A stretch of DNA of 17,091 nt from assembly GCA_021768245.1 (NCBI GenBank), contig JAETNO010000045.1, positions 1 to 17,091 of the forward strand. The letters run 5' to 3'. A program made the position numbers and the translations under genes. Positions 6,606 to 13,823 of this stretch are shown one piece after another; the first letter of the stretch is position 1, and each line of letters starts with the position of its first letter. The notes under the pieces were generated by a model. It did no database searches. It had not been told where the DNA came from and worked only from the letters and a program-made list of their open reading frames with translations. Origin of the DNA: Bacteroidaceae bacterium (GTDB lineage: Bacteria > Bacteroidota > Bacteroidia > Bacteroidales > Muribaculaceae).

Positions 6606-6848
6606 ATGACAGTGTACGAAGCATTAAAATTGTGCGGTGGAGTGATTGAAAAACTGGAAAAAGCCGGCGTAAAGCCGTCGGATCATAAATATATTGCCCT
6701 GTTCGAGGACTTCGGCAAAGCAAAGCAGCGAGGCGAAAAGATAAGCTATGTTGTCGCCTGTCTGGCCAAGCAGTACAATATGAGTGAGCGCAGTGTTTAC
6801 GACATTGTGAAGCGTCTGGGAAATGACTGCAAAGCTGCTTCACTATGA
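6606..6848 (+). CDS. Small helix-turn-helix protein, Mor-like phage regulator candidate
   Basis: 80 residues with an N-terminal helical half and a clear C-terminal HTH at about 46-71 (KISYVVACLAKQYNMSERSV, then YDIVKRL). The layout resembles the small DNA-binding activators of the Mor/C type in transposable phages, which switch on middle or late genes, but the similarity is general and any small phage HTH regulator is possible. Start ATG at 6606 sits inside the same ATGCTGAATGA context as the methylase gene. It follows the interleaved inverted repeats directly and is followed by the thymidylate-synthase-like gene in the same direction, so it may control that pair. Confidence 0.65.
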   Translation: MTVYEALKLCGGVIEKLEKAGVKPSDHKYIALFEDFGKAKQRGEKISYVVACLAKQYNMSERSVYDIVKRLGNDCKAASL

Positions 6849-6900
6849 TGCAGCCGAGAAATGCCCCAGAACTCACAGAAACGGGCTAAATTCGCGCCGA

Positions 6901-7545
6901 ATGACACCAAATAAGTATTACGCCATGCTCGACAAGATATTGCAGCACGGCAAACGACAGAGCAATAAAAAAGGCGACATAATCTATTTGCTCAATGAGC
7001 AGCTGAGTTTGTCGCCTTATGACCTGCTGGAGATTTTCGAGAGCCATAACATCGCACGCAAAAAGCTGCGCAACGAACTTAGCCTGTTTATGGCAGGCGA
7101 AAGAGACCTGACCAAGTACCGAGAAGCCGGGATAAACTGGTGGGATTATTGCGGGCAAATTCTCATCAACAGTTATCCGACCTATTTTGAGAAATTGCCG
7201 ACTTTGATTGAGCAGATTAACCGAGAAAAGCGGAGCAGCAAAAATTATGTGCTGTTCTTAGGCTCAACAGGAGCGGAAACAAATCAAGCACCATGTTTAA
7301 GTCTCATTCAGTTCCAGCTCGAAGACGGCGAATTGGTTTTGTCGGCTTATCAGCGAAGCAGCGACGCAAACTTAGGTTTACCAGCTGACATTTACCATTT
7401 GTATTTGATAGCGCGACAAATCGAAGCGCCGTTAAAATCTATCACGCTGAATCTGGGAAACGTTCACATTTACGCTAACAACGTAGAGAGAACACGCGAA
7501 CTTTTGGCCGGAAATGAAGCTGTGAGGTTTGACCTGAACGTCTGA
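6901..7545 (+). CDS. Divergent thymidylate-synthase-fold protein, possible dCMP-modifying enzyme
   Basis: 214 residues from the ATG at 6901; an in-frame ATG at 6823 overlaps the HTH gene and adds residues unlike the family. Clear synthase landmarks: KYYAMLDKILQHG near the start, ELSLFMAGERDLTKY (59-73), INWWDYC, APCLSLIQFQL (130-140, nucleophile Cys132), AYQRSSDANLGLPADI (149-164), and HIYANNVE (189-196). In E. coli ThyA numbering Asn177, which selects dUMP, is Asp here (Asp163). Asp at this site is seen in T4 dCMP hydroxymethylase and makes Lactobacillus casei synthase prefer dCMP. His147 is Leu, the Arg126-Arg127 pair is not kept, and the last 45 residues are missing, so activity is uncertain. 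A role in modified phage cytosine is an inference. Confidence 0.75.
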   Translation: MTPNKYYAMLDKILQHGKRQSNKKGDIIYLLNEQLSLSPYDLLEIFESHNIARKKLRNELSLFMAGERDLTKYREAGINWWDYCGQILINSYPTYFEKLPTLIEQINREKRSSKNYVLFLGSTGAETNQAPCLSLIQFQLEDGELVLSAYQRSSDANLGLPADIYHLYLIARQIEAPLKSITLNLGNVHIYANNVERTRELLAGNEAVRFDLNV

Positions 7546-7580
7546 GGCAAGAGCGACGACAGAAGCCGGAGAACAAAAGC

Positions 7581-7624
7581 AAAGCCGATTTTAAGCCTGT
7601 TTAAGCGGCTTGAAATCGGCTTTT
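7581..7624. terminator. Shared terminator between convergent genes
   Basis: AAAGCCGATTT (7581-7591) and AAATCGGCTTT (7613-7623) are perfectly complementary over 11 bp, with AAGCC/GGCTT nested inside, followed by TTTT. It serves the plus-strand synthase-like gene and, on the minus strand, overlaps the last codons of the HEPN-like gene. An 11-base direct repeat TGTTTAAGCGG occurs at 7598-7608 and 7631-7641. Confidence 0.75.
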
Positions 7625-8322
7625 AACTGGTGTTTAAGCGGTCGAAAGAGCAAGAGAAAAAAGGAAGCGAAAAAAGAGAAGATTTGCTCGTTTCGTTTTT
7701 GAAAGATGCTCATTTCGTTTTTGCGATTATAACCATCATATGAAGTTATGTAATAACCGTCATGTGTCTTCTTGACAAAGAAATCAGGATATTCCGATAT
7801 AATACTGTCTATTACTGCCTGTCTGTTTTTATCCGCACTCCCATGTGTCATGTAGTTTCGTAGTTCTTTGATTTTGCTACTTATTACGTCAACAATATTA
7901 GGACGTTCGGAATGAAATATTGCCTTCAGATAGTCGTTTTCGCTAAAAAGTATCCTATCATTTTTTAATTGGCTCTCTTTTTTCAGTTTTATGCCTTTCA
8001 TGCCTGCCACATCGAGTTTATAATAAGCGCAGATATATTTCAGAGATAATTCCCAAAAAGAGAATAACCCGATAAGGATGGTACGACGGATTCTGATATC
8101 TGATTCTTCCTGTTCAGATAATAAATCATTGAACGGTCTCATTTGAGTCCATCGTTCATCATCAGATAAAGATTTGTCATTGATAATATCGTATAATGCC
8201 GCCTTTGCTTGTACTTCGGTCTGACCTTTAGCCTGTTTAAGTACTTTTAGCATTTCATGAAAGCCTTGTGCAATAGTATCTCGTTCCGCTTCACAGTTGG
8301 TACACCCTTTGGCAATTGTCAT
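7591..8322 (-). CDS. HEPN-like protein with RNxxxH motif
   Basis: 243 residues, AT-rich compared with both flanks. A helical N-terminal half leads to LIGLFSFWELSLKYICAYY (83-101), then LRNYMTH (154-160) gives Arg155-Asn156-x3-His160, the RX4-6H motif of HEPN ribonucleases, placed after a long helix as in that superfamily. HEPN proteins cut RNA in toxin-antitoxin and abortive-infection systems. No nucleotidyltransferase (MNT) partner is adjacent, so it could be a lone abortive-infection effector or a structural HEPN. The last 19 residues, rich in Leu-Lys-Pro repeats, are encoded by the shared terminator. The gene is convergent with the prophage genes and lies beside the probable prophage edge, so it may be a phage cargo gene or a host island gene. 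Confidence 0.65.
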   Translation of the reverse strand: MTIAKGCTNCEAERDTIAQGFHEMLKVLKQAKGQTEVQAKAALYDIINDKSLSDDERWTQMRPFNDLLSEQEESDIRIRRTILIGLFSFWELSLKYICAYYKLDVAGMKGIKLKKESQLKNDRILFSENDYLKAIFHSERPNIVDVISSKIKELRNYMTHGSADKNRQAVIDSIISEYPDFFVKKTHDGYYITSYDGYNRKNEMSIFQKRNEQIFSFFASFFLLLFRPLKHQLKADFKPLKQA

Positions 8323-8373
8323 ATTTAAATTTTATTGCCTCGGTCATCCTCTCGTTGGCGTTTGCTGTTGCAC

Positions 8374-8695
8374 AAAAAAAAGCGTAGGAATCTGTATCTG
8401 TTACCGTCCTACTGCTTGAGGCTTCTCGCATTGCCCTATTCATGTCGGACGGCAACGCAGAAGCCCACGCTAATATATGCAATCAATGCATCCGGCCATA
8501 TTTCTCCCGAAATATCATGCCGAAAGCAAGATAATTACATATCCACGGGCATCTACCGTTGCTCAATCCTTGACATGAATAAGAAATTTTGCGAGAATTT
8601 CAAGCAGTCAAGAATCAGCGCGGATAAACGCTTTTTAATATTTATTTCATCCCGCCGCACACAACCCCAGACCGGGGCTTCTGCGATGCGGTCTG
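8374..8695 (-). ncRNA. Minus-strand structured RNA of about 320 nt, family not assigned
   Basis: A full-consensus promoter (8702-8731) predicts a 5' end near 8695. A 7-bp stem CAGACCG/CGGTCTG (8695-8668) sits exactly there. At the other end GTAGGA/TCCTAC (8412-8384) followed by eight T on the minus strand (8381-8374) is a Rho-independent terminator. Just before it lies a long imperfect helix, GGCTTCTGCGTTGCC with GGCAATGCGAGAAGCC, and AGCGTGGG can pair with CCTACGCT. The 63-codon minus frame at 8291-8482 and the 164-codon plus frame at 8335-8829 cross these structures and look incidental. Bacteroidales-1 RNA is one known promoter-to-terminator RNA of this order and is a possible identity, not shown here. 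Confidence 0.55.
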
Positions 8696-8701
8696 CAATT
8701 G

Positions 8702-8731
8702 CAAAATTAATGATTATTTTCATTTGTCCAA
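8702..8731 (-). promoter_or_regulatory. Strong minus-strand Bacteroidota promoter
   Basis: On the minus strand TTG (8731-8729), 19 bases and TAATTTTG (8709-8702) match the consensus completely, followed by C. It points away from recF and into the structured RNA at 8374-8695. Confidence 0.7.
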
Positions 8732-8826
8732 AACCTTCCTTAAAATCGATTACAAAAAATTCAATAAAAAATGTCATTGGCGGGGTGGGGGATGAAATGA
8801 AATTTCATATTTCAGACGATTTTAGC

Positions 8827-8834
8827 TAATTTTG
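8827..8834 (+). promoter_or_regulatory. -7 promoter box immediately before recF
   Basis: TAATTTTG followed by C fits TAnnTTTG. The -33 region near 8803-8805 reads TTT or TTTC rather than TTTG. A 12-bp perfect palindrome ATGAAATTTCAT (8797-8808) overlaps it and could be an operator. The predicted RNA start falls at about 8840-8841, the base where the likely GTG start of recF begins. Confidence 0.5.
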
Positions 8835-8840
8835 CAGATT

Positions 8841-9947
8841 GTGAGACTCAAACATCTGTCACTTACCAATTTCAAGAACATCCCGGAGGCCCGGTTAGAG
8901 TTTTCGGGGAAGGTGAACTGTTTCCTCGGCAACAACGGCATGGGAAAGAGCAACATGCTCGACGCCATCTACTTCCTGAGTTTCTGCAAGAGCTTTTCAC
9001 GCGTCCCCGACAGGATGCTCATACGTCGCGGAGAGGACTTCGCCATAGCCAAGGGCTCCTACGTCCGCAAAGGCATCGACGAGGAGCTTTCGCTCGGCCT
9101 CTCCGCCACCCGCCGCAAGACCCTCAAACGCGGAGGCAAGGAATATGAACGTCTCAGTGCCCACATAGGCAGTTTCCCACTCGTGATGGTAGCCCCGCAG
9201 GACATCGACCTCATCCGGGAGAGCGGCGAGGAGCGGCGCCACTGGATTGACGTGGTGATTTCGCAGAGCGACCCCGTCTATCTCGACCACCTCATCCGCT
9301 ACACCCGCTCGCTCGAACAGCGCAACCGCCTGCTGCGCGAAGGCTCCGTAGACCCCCATCTCTATGCAGCGGTGGAAACGGTAATGGACATGTCAGCCGA
9401 CTATATCCACTCAGCCCGCTCACGCCGTCTGAGCGAACTGACAAAAATCTTCAACCGCTACTACAGCGCCATAGCCGGAAGCGATGGCGAGACCGTAAAC
9501 CTCACATATGAGAGCGGACTCAACCGCGACGGCGCCACCCTCCAGACACTCATGGACGAAGCGCGGCGCCACGACGAGATAGTGAAACACACCTCTGTCG
9601 GTATCCACCGCGACGACATAGGCATGACACTCGACTCCATGCCCATGCGCCGCACAGGCTCGCAGGGCCAGTGCAAGACCTTCACCATTGCCTTGCGCCT
9701 CGCGCAGTATGATTTCCTCCACCGTGCCACCGGCATGCGCCCTCTGCTGCTGCTCGACGATATCTTCGACAAGCTCGACGCCTCACGCGTGGAGAGAATC
9801 ATGAACCTCGTGACCTCCGACTCTTTCGGCCAGATTTTCATCACCGACACCAACCGCACCCATCTCGACGAAATCATGCACCGTACAGGCGGCGACTACA
9901 GGATGTGGAGCGTGGACAACGGCATTTTCTCACTCACCGAAGCATGA
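8841..9947 (+). CDS. recF: RecF, DNA replication and repair ATPase
   Basis: RecF binds gapped DNA and, with RecO and RecR, loads RecA at stalled forks. With the GTG start the protein has 368 residues, the usual RecF size, and begins VRLKHLSLTNFKNI, a typical RecF N-terminus. Walker A is GNNGMGKSN (30-38), the ABC-type signature is GSQGQ (about 273), and Walker B is LLLLDDIFDKLD (ending near 312). A TTG at 8832 would add three residues but lies inside the -7 promoter box, so GTG at 8841 is preferred and the message may be leaderless. It overlaps the DciA-like gene by four bases. The recF-DUF721 pair is standard in Bacteroidales and marks this as host chromosome. Confidence 0.95.
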   Translation: MRLKHLSLTNFKNIPEARLEFSGKVNCFLGNNGMGKSNMLDAIYFLSFCKSFSRVPDRMLIRRGEDFAIAKGSYVRKGIDEELSLGLSATRRKTLKRGGKEYERLSAHIGSFPLVMVAPQDIDLIRESGEERRHWIDVVISQSDPVYLDHLIRYTRSLEQRNRLLREGSVDPHLYAAVETVMDMSADYIHSARSRRLSELTKIFNRYYSAIAGSDGETVNLTYESGLNRDGATLQTLMDEARRHDEIVKHTSVGIHRDDIGMTLDSMPMRRTGSQGQCKTFTIALRLAQYDFLHRATGMRPLLLLDDIFDKLDASRVERIMNLVTSDSFGQIFITDTNRTHLDEIMHRTGGDYRMWSVDNGIFSLTEA

Positions 9948-10234
9948 AGCGTACCTACCCCAAACATATAGCCGGAATCATCGACGAAGCCATGGCCAAG
10001 GCGGGACTTACGGAAAGTCTTAACGGCCAACGGGCGGCGGCGGCATGGGTCGACGTGGTGGGGACAGCCATCAACCGCTACACGACGCGACGCTATGTGG
10101 ACCACGGGGTGCTCCACGTCTACATGACCTCCGCTCCGCTGAAAAACGAACTCTCGTTCAACCGCGACCGCCTGATTTCAGCAATCAACAATATGGTCGG
10201 GGCCGACGTTATCTCCGACATACAGTTTCATTAA
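9944..10234 (+). CDS. DUF721/DciA-like protein
   Basis: 96 residues, starting in the ATGA overlap with recF. The pattern AAAAWVDVVGTAINRYT (36-52), then GVLHVYMTSAPLKNELSF followed by a C-terminal helix and VISDIQFH, is that of the DUF721 family, to which the replicative-helicase loader DciA belongs. Bacteroidota members are short single-domain versions. Coupling to recF supports a role in replication or repair, but loader activity has mainly been shown in other phyla. Confidence 0.85.
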   Translation: MKRTYPKHIAGIIDEAMAKAGLTESLNGQRAAAAWVDVVGTAINRYTTRRYVDHGVLHVYMTSAPLKNELSFNRDRLISAINNMVGADVISDIQFH

Positions 10235-10275
10235 ACCCAAAACCAACCTCCTACCATATACATCCGCATAGACTT

Positions 10276-10734
10276 ATGAGCGCAAACCGTTGCGAGGCAA
10301 GCATAGAGAAATTCAACCACCGTATGCCTCTTCAGATGAGATTCAACGACATAGACATGCTCGGACATCTCAACAACAGTGTCTACCTTACATTCATGGA
10401 CCTCGCCAAGGCCCGATATTTCCATGATGTCAACGGCGGTGAGGTCGACATAAGCAAGATAGGCATAGTGATTGTCAACATCAACGCCAATTTCTGCGCC
10501 CCGACATTTTTCAATGAGGAAATCGAGGTGGAGACCGCCGTTGTGGCCATAGGAGAGAAAAGCCTTAAAATCGAGCAGCGCATCTACCGTCTGCCTGACC
10601 GACAGGTGAAATGTTCCTGCACCACAATTATGTCGGGATTCGACATAAAGACCAATACATCAATCCCTATCGCTCCCGAATGGGTCGAGAAAATCGAACG
10701 CTACGAAGGCCGAAAGCTTCAGAAAAAGCCTTAA
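10276..10734 (+). CDS. 4HBT-family acyl-CoA thioesterase
   Basis: 152 residues with a hot-dog fold pattern: MRFNDIDMLGHLNNSVYLTF (21-40) contains the Asp-Met-x-Gly-His-x-Asn-Asn motif of the YbgC/FadM-like group, with Asp27 as probable catalytic residue, followed by a long helix (MDLAKARYF) and strands ending in KCSCTTIMSGFD. These enzymes hydrolyse acyl-CoA thioesters; the substrate cannot be told. The ATG at 10276 is 41 bases after the DciA-like stop and gives the normal family length; a much longer frame opening at 10045 runs through that gene and is rejected. Confidence 0.85.
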   Translation: MSANRCEASIEKFNHRMPLQMRFNDIDMLGHLNNSVYLTFMDLAKARYFHDVNGGEVDISKIGIVIVNINANFCAPTFFNEEIEVETAVVAIGEKSLKIEQRIYRLPDRQVKCSCTTIMSGFDIKTNTSIPIAPEWVEKIERYEGRKLQKKP

Positions 10735-10784
10735 TAGATTGTCTAAATTTTATCCGAAACAGATTTTCTAAAACTGACAGGAAA

Positions 10785-12164
10785 ATGACAGAACTCCCCG
10801 AAGCTTTCATCTCGCAGCTCCATAAACTCGGGCTTGATTCCCTCCCTGACGCACTCTCAGGGGGCACTCCCGTAGTGTCGCTGAGGCTCAATCCGGCCAA
10901 AGCGGTGACTGCAGGGATGCTCCCGTTTGAAGTCGGGGAACAGGTGCCATGGTGTCCGGCCGGACACTATCTTCCAGAGAGGCCGCGCTTCACCGCCGAC
11001 CCGCTCCTCCATCAGGGTGCCTACTATGTCCAGGAAGCCTCATCGATGTTCCACTCCCATGTGGTCGGCTCGCTCTCGAAAAACTCCTCCGCTCCCCTCC
11101 GTCTTCTCGATGCCTGCGCGGCCCCCGGAGGAAAGACAACGGCAGCCATCAGCGCGCTCCCTGAAGGCTCGCTCGTGGTAGCCAACGAATTTGTACCCTC
11201 ACGGGCCGCTGTGCTGCGCGAAAACATAATTAAGTGGAGTTATCCCTCCTGCGTGGTGACGCGCGGCGACACGGCTTCTTTTGGCCGTTTAAAGGAATGT
11301 TTTGATATCATAATCGCAGATGTTCCCTGTTCGGGAGAGGGAATGATGCGTAAGGACGCCGAGGCAGTCGCCCAATGGTCACCCTCGCTTGTCGCGGAGT
11401 GCGCCGGAAGGCAATGGGAGATTGTCACAAATCTCTGGCCCGCGCTCAAACCCGGAGGAGCCATGGTCTACAGCACATGCACCTTCAACCGCTCGGAAAA
11501 TGAGGATATCGTCGAAAGAATCATCAGCGAATTCGGAGCTGAAAGCGTTGAAATCCCCGTCGACCCGGCATGGGGAATAGCCGGCGGCATCTCCACCGAC
11601 GCCTTCTGCTACCGCTTCATGCCTGACCGACTCAAGGGAGAAGGGCTTTTCGTAGCCGTGCTGCGCAAATCGGGTGCTCCACGTGCTGACAAAGATTCCA
11701 AGACAAAAAGGCAGAAATCAAAGCCCTCTCCGCTCCTCTCACAGGCCTCTTCATGGATTAATCCAAATATCCGCGAGAATTTTGAAATATATGCCGACGG
11801 CGACCGCATAAACGCTTTCCCGGCCATCCATATGGACATGTTGAAGCGTATCAAAAAGGAAACCGACGTAATCCACGAAGGGGTAGTGCTCGCCTCTGTC
11901 AAAGGCAAGGACCTCATACCTTCCCATTCGCTCGCCCTCTCGCCAATCACGGCACCCAACGCCTTTCCTGAAGCGGAGCTGACACGCGACGAAGCCATAG
12001 CTTACCTGTCAGGGGAGGCCGTCACGCTTCCCGACGGTGCACCCCGGGGATTCATAATCCTGACCTACTCTTCCCTGCCGCTTGGCTTCGTGAAGAACAT
12101 AGGCCGACGCTCCAACAATCTCTATCCTGCCCCATGGAGGATACGTTCAAACTTCAAAAACTAA
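10785..12164 (+). CDS. RsmF-like rRNA m5C methyltransferase (NOL1/NOP2/Sun family)
   Basis: 459 residues. LLDACAAPGGKTT (107-119) is the SAM-binding motif, IIADVPCSGEGMM (176-188) holds Cys182 of motif IV, and VYSTCTFN (228-235) holds Cys232 of motif VI, the two cysteines used by RNA m5C methyltransferases. The C-terminal 100 residues (GFIILTYSSLPLGFVKNIGR) match the RsmF-type PUA-like domain. It methylates a cytosine in 16S rRNA in the characterised homologue; the exact site here is unknown. ATG at 10785 gives the family start; a longer frame from 10611 overlaps the thioesterase. A 50-base gap separates it from the thioesterase and 16 bases from trmD. Confidence 0.9.
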   Translation: MTELPEAFISQLHKLGLDSLPDALSGGTPVVSLRLNPAKAVTAGMLPFEVGEQVPWCPAGHYLPERPRFTADPLLHQGAYYVQEASSMFHSHVVGSLSKNSSAPLRLLDACAAPGGKTTAAISALPEGSLVVANEFVPSRAAVLRENIIKWSYPSCVVTRGDTASFGRLKECFDIIIADVPCSGEGMMRKDAEAVAQWSPSLVAECAGRQWEIVTNLWPALKPGGAMVYSTCTFNRSENEDIVERIISEFGAESVEIPVDPAWGIAGGISTDAFCYRFMPDRLKGEGLFVAVLRKSGAPRADKDSKTKRQKSKPSPLLSQASSWINPNIRENFEIYADGDRINAFPAIHMDMLKRIKKETDVIHEGVVLASVKGKDLIPSHSLALSPITAPNAFPEAELTRDEAIAYLSGEAVTLPDGAPRGFIILTYSSLPLGFVKNIGRRSNNLYPAPWRIRSNFKN

Positions 12165-12180
12165 GAAATTGTCTAAGAAA

Positions 12181-12864
12181 ATGAGAATAGACATACTGAC
12201 AGTATTGCCCGAAATGATAGAGTCGCCCCTCAACTGCTCAATCCTGAAACGTGCGCAGGACAAGGGACTTGCCGAAATAGTGGTCCACAATCTGCGCGAC
12301 TACACCACCAACAAACACCGTAAGGTCGACGACTATCCCTTCGGGGGTGAAGCCGGCATGGTGATGCAGATTGAGCCGGTAGACCGCGCCATAGCCGATC
12401 TGAAATCGCAGCGCGACTACGACGAGGTGATTTTCACCTCCCCCGACGGCGAGCAATTCGACCAGCCCATGGCCAACACCCTATCCCTCAGCGAAAACCT
12501 CATCATCCTCTGCGGTCACTATAAAGGCATAGACTATCGCATACGCGAACACCTCATCACAAAAGAAATATCCATCGGCGACTATGTGCTAACCGGAGGC
12601 GAAATCCCCGCCGTGGTCATAGCCGACGCCATAATAAGACTCATTCCCGGAGCCATAGGCGACGAACAGAGCGCCCTCAGCGACTCATTCCAGGACAATC
12701 TCCTTGCCCCGCCGGTCTACACCCGCCCGGCAGAATACAAAGGATGGCGCGTGCCCGACGTCCTCCTCTCAGGCCACGCCGCCAAAATCGACGACTGGAA
12801 ACACGAGCAGGCCCTCTCCCGCACCCGCCTCCTCCGCCCCGACCTCCTCAAAGGCCTGGAATAA
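12181..12864 (+). CDS. trmD: TrmD, tRNA (guanine37-N1)-methyltransferase
   Basis: 227 residues of the SPOUT class. FGGEAGM (54-60), ILCGHYKGIDYRI (109-121) and SIGDYVLTGGEIP (131-143) form the trefoil-knot SAM pocket, and SDSF (167-170) holds Asp168, equivalent to the catalytic Asp169 of the E. coli enzyme. It makes m1G37 next to the anticodon to prevent +1 frameshifting. The ATG at 12181 starts MRIDILTVLPEM, the usual family start; a TTG 12 bases upstream is unlikely. Confidence 0.95.
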   Translation: MRIDILTVLPEMIESPLNCSILKRAQDKGLAEIVVHNLRDYTTNKHRKVDDYPFGGEAGMVMQIEPVDRAIADLKSQRDYDEVIFTSPDGEQFDQPMANTLSLSENLIILCGHYKGIDYRIREHLITKEISIGDYVLTGGEIPAVVIADAIIRLIPGAIGDEQSALSDSFQDNLLAPPVYTRPAEYKGWRVPDVLLSGHAAKIDDWKHEQALSRTRLLRPDLLKGLE

Positions 12865-12874
12865 AAATATACTT

Positions 12875-13051
12875 ATGAATATCGGTGGCTTCCTCTTTTT
12901 CAACACGGTGTGCGATTTCTTCAACGGAATCGCAAAAACCTCCAAATGTCCTCCGAAAGGCACTCCTTCCTATCGTCGCGCTGCCATAGGCAGTATCATA
13001 GCCATCATCCTTTGGATTATCACAATTTTCGTGCTAATTCTATCTTTATAG
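12875..13051 (+). CDS. Small membrane protein, unknown
   Basis: 58 residues, starting 10 bases after trmD. The first half is aromatic and contains KTSKCPPKGTPSYRR, a positively charged loop; the second half (AAIGSIIAIILWIITIFVLIL) is one transmembrane helix. The positive-inside rule puts the N-terminus in the cytoplasm. No family recognised. Too short to be certain, but the position, start codon and clean helix favour a real gene. Confidence 0.5.
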   Translation: MNIGGFLFFNTVCDFFNGIAKTSKCPPKGTPSYRRAAIGSIIAIILWIITIFVLILSL

Positions 13052-13091
13052 CGCTCGGTAACGCGGTTGGAAACTATTATTATTCCCTAAA

Positions 13092-13811
13092 TCATTCCTC
13101 AAGGGCGTAGGGTTCATAAAATTTGAACATGTCCATGAAAACGGAATCGGGAGTCAGGATGATGCGGGTGGCGCAGATTGAATGGGGGTTTGAATCATAT
13201 TTAACATTTGGAGATATTTCATGCTTACCCAATTCCTTAAGTTCCTTTTTTCGCCATGAATTGATATATATATATATATATGTACTGTCACGTTCAAAAT
13301 TTAAAGAAAAAACTCTGTAACGCGGAATTCTTATTTCTCCGATTCTTCTCATGCCAACGGTATATACAGAATCCAGTCTATGCCAAAAATATATTCGGTA
13401 TGAATTATCCCTGCTTATTGTTTCTTTAAGAAAGATGGTATCATAGGGAATATCCTTTAAATAGTTATTGACAGAGTCACAGTTTATGTATCGGCCGTCC
13501 CCCTCACATAGAGGGAAATACTGCAATAATTTTTCAATATAGGCATCTCCGTATGGATGATTTTCCCTGCCTATGTGCTGAATGGGATAAAGCTGTCGGA
13601 ATACCCATTGAAAATCAAGGACTGTATCCCGCTTAAATTTTATAAGTGTATCGATGACTTCTCCGTAATAAATATGACCTGATGGAATCTCATTGTAATA
13701 TGGGAAGTCATTGATATCATCTTTTATTATATTCCTTTCAGCAAATGATATCTGATTTGATACCAATGTAATAATGGATGTTGTTACTGCTAATGTAAAA
13801 AGTTTCTTCAT
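13092..13811 (-). CDS. Exported putative immunity protein, copy 2
   Basis: 239 residues with a signal peptide (MKKLFTLAVTTSIITLVSNQ, cleavage likely after SFA). It is a clear paralogue of the protein at 14507-15244: shared blocks include DFQWVFRQLYPIQHIGREN, YINCDSVNNYLKD, HRLDSVYT and RIILTPDSVFMDMFKFYEPY. It starts 10 bases after the stop of the metallopeptidase tip, in toxin-then-immunity order, which is the basis for the immunity call; no known immunity family is recognised. Export to the periplasm would fit a toxin acting there or being met there. An (AT)9 tract lies inside the gene at 13264-13281. Confidence 0.7.
   Translation of the reverse strand: MKKLFTLAVTTSIITLVSNQISFAERNIIKDDINDFPYYNEIPSGHIYYGEVIDTLIKFKRDTVLDFQWVFRQLYPIQHIGRENHPYGDAYIEKLLQYFPLCEGDGRYINCDSVNNYLKDIPYDTIFLKETISRDNSYRIYFWHRLDSVYTVGMRRIGEIRIPRYRVFSLNFERDSTYIYIYINSWRKKELKELGKHEISPNVKYDSNPHSICATRIILTPDSVFMDMFKFYEPYALEE
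13264..13281. repeat. (AT)9 simple-sequence tract inside immunity copy 2
   Basis: Nine AT units, coding for alternating Tyr-Ile on the minus strand (STYIYIYIN) where the paralogue has NYTYRYID. Gain or loss of one unit shifts the frame. Confidence 0.85.
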
Positions 13812-13823
13812 ATTTCTGTAATT

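Noticed and set aside
8291..8482. 63-codon minus-strand frame overlapping the HEPN start
   Set aside because: Runs through the terminator of the structured RNA and its long helix; likely a spurious reading of an RNA gene.
8335..8829. 164-codon plus-strand frame before recF
   Set aside because: Crosses a strong opposite promoter, a terminator and several stems; no family pattern.
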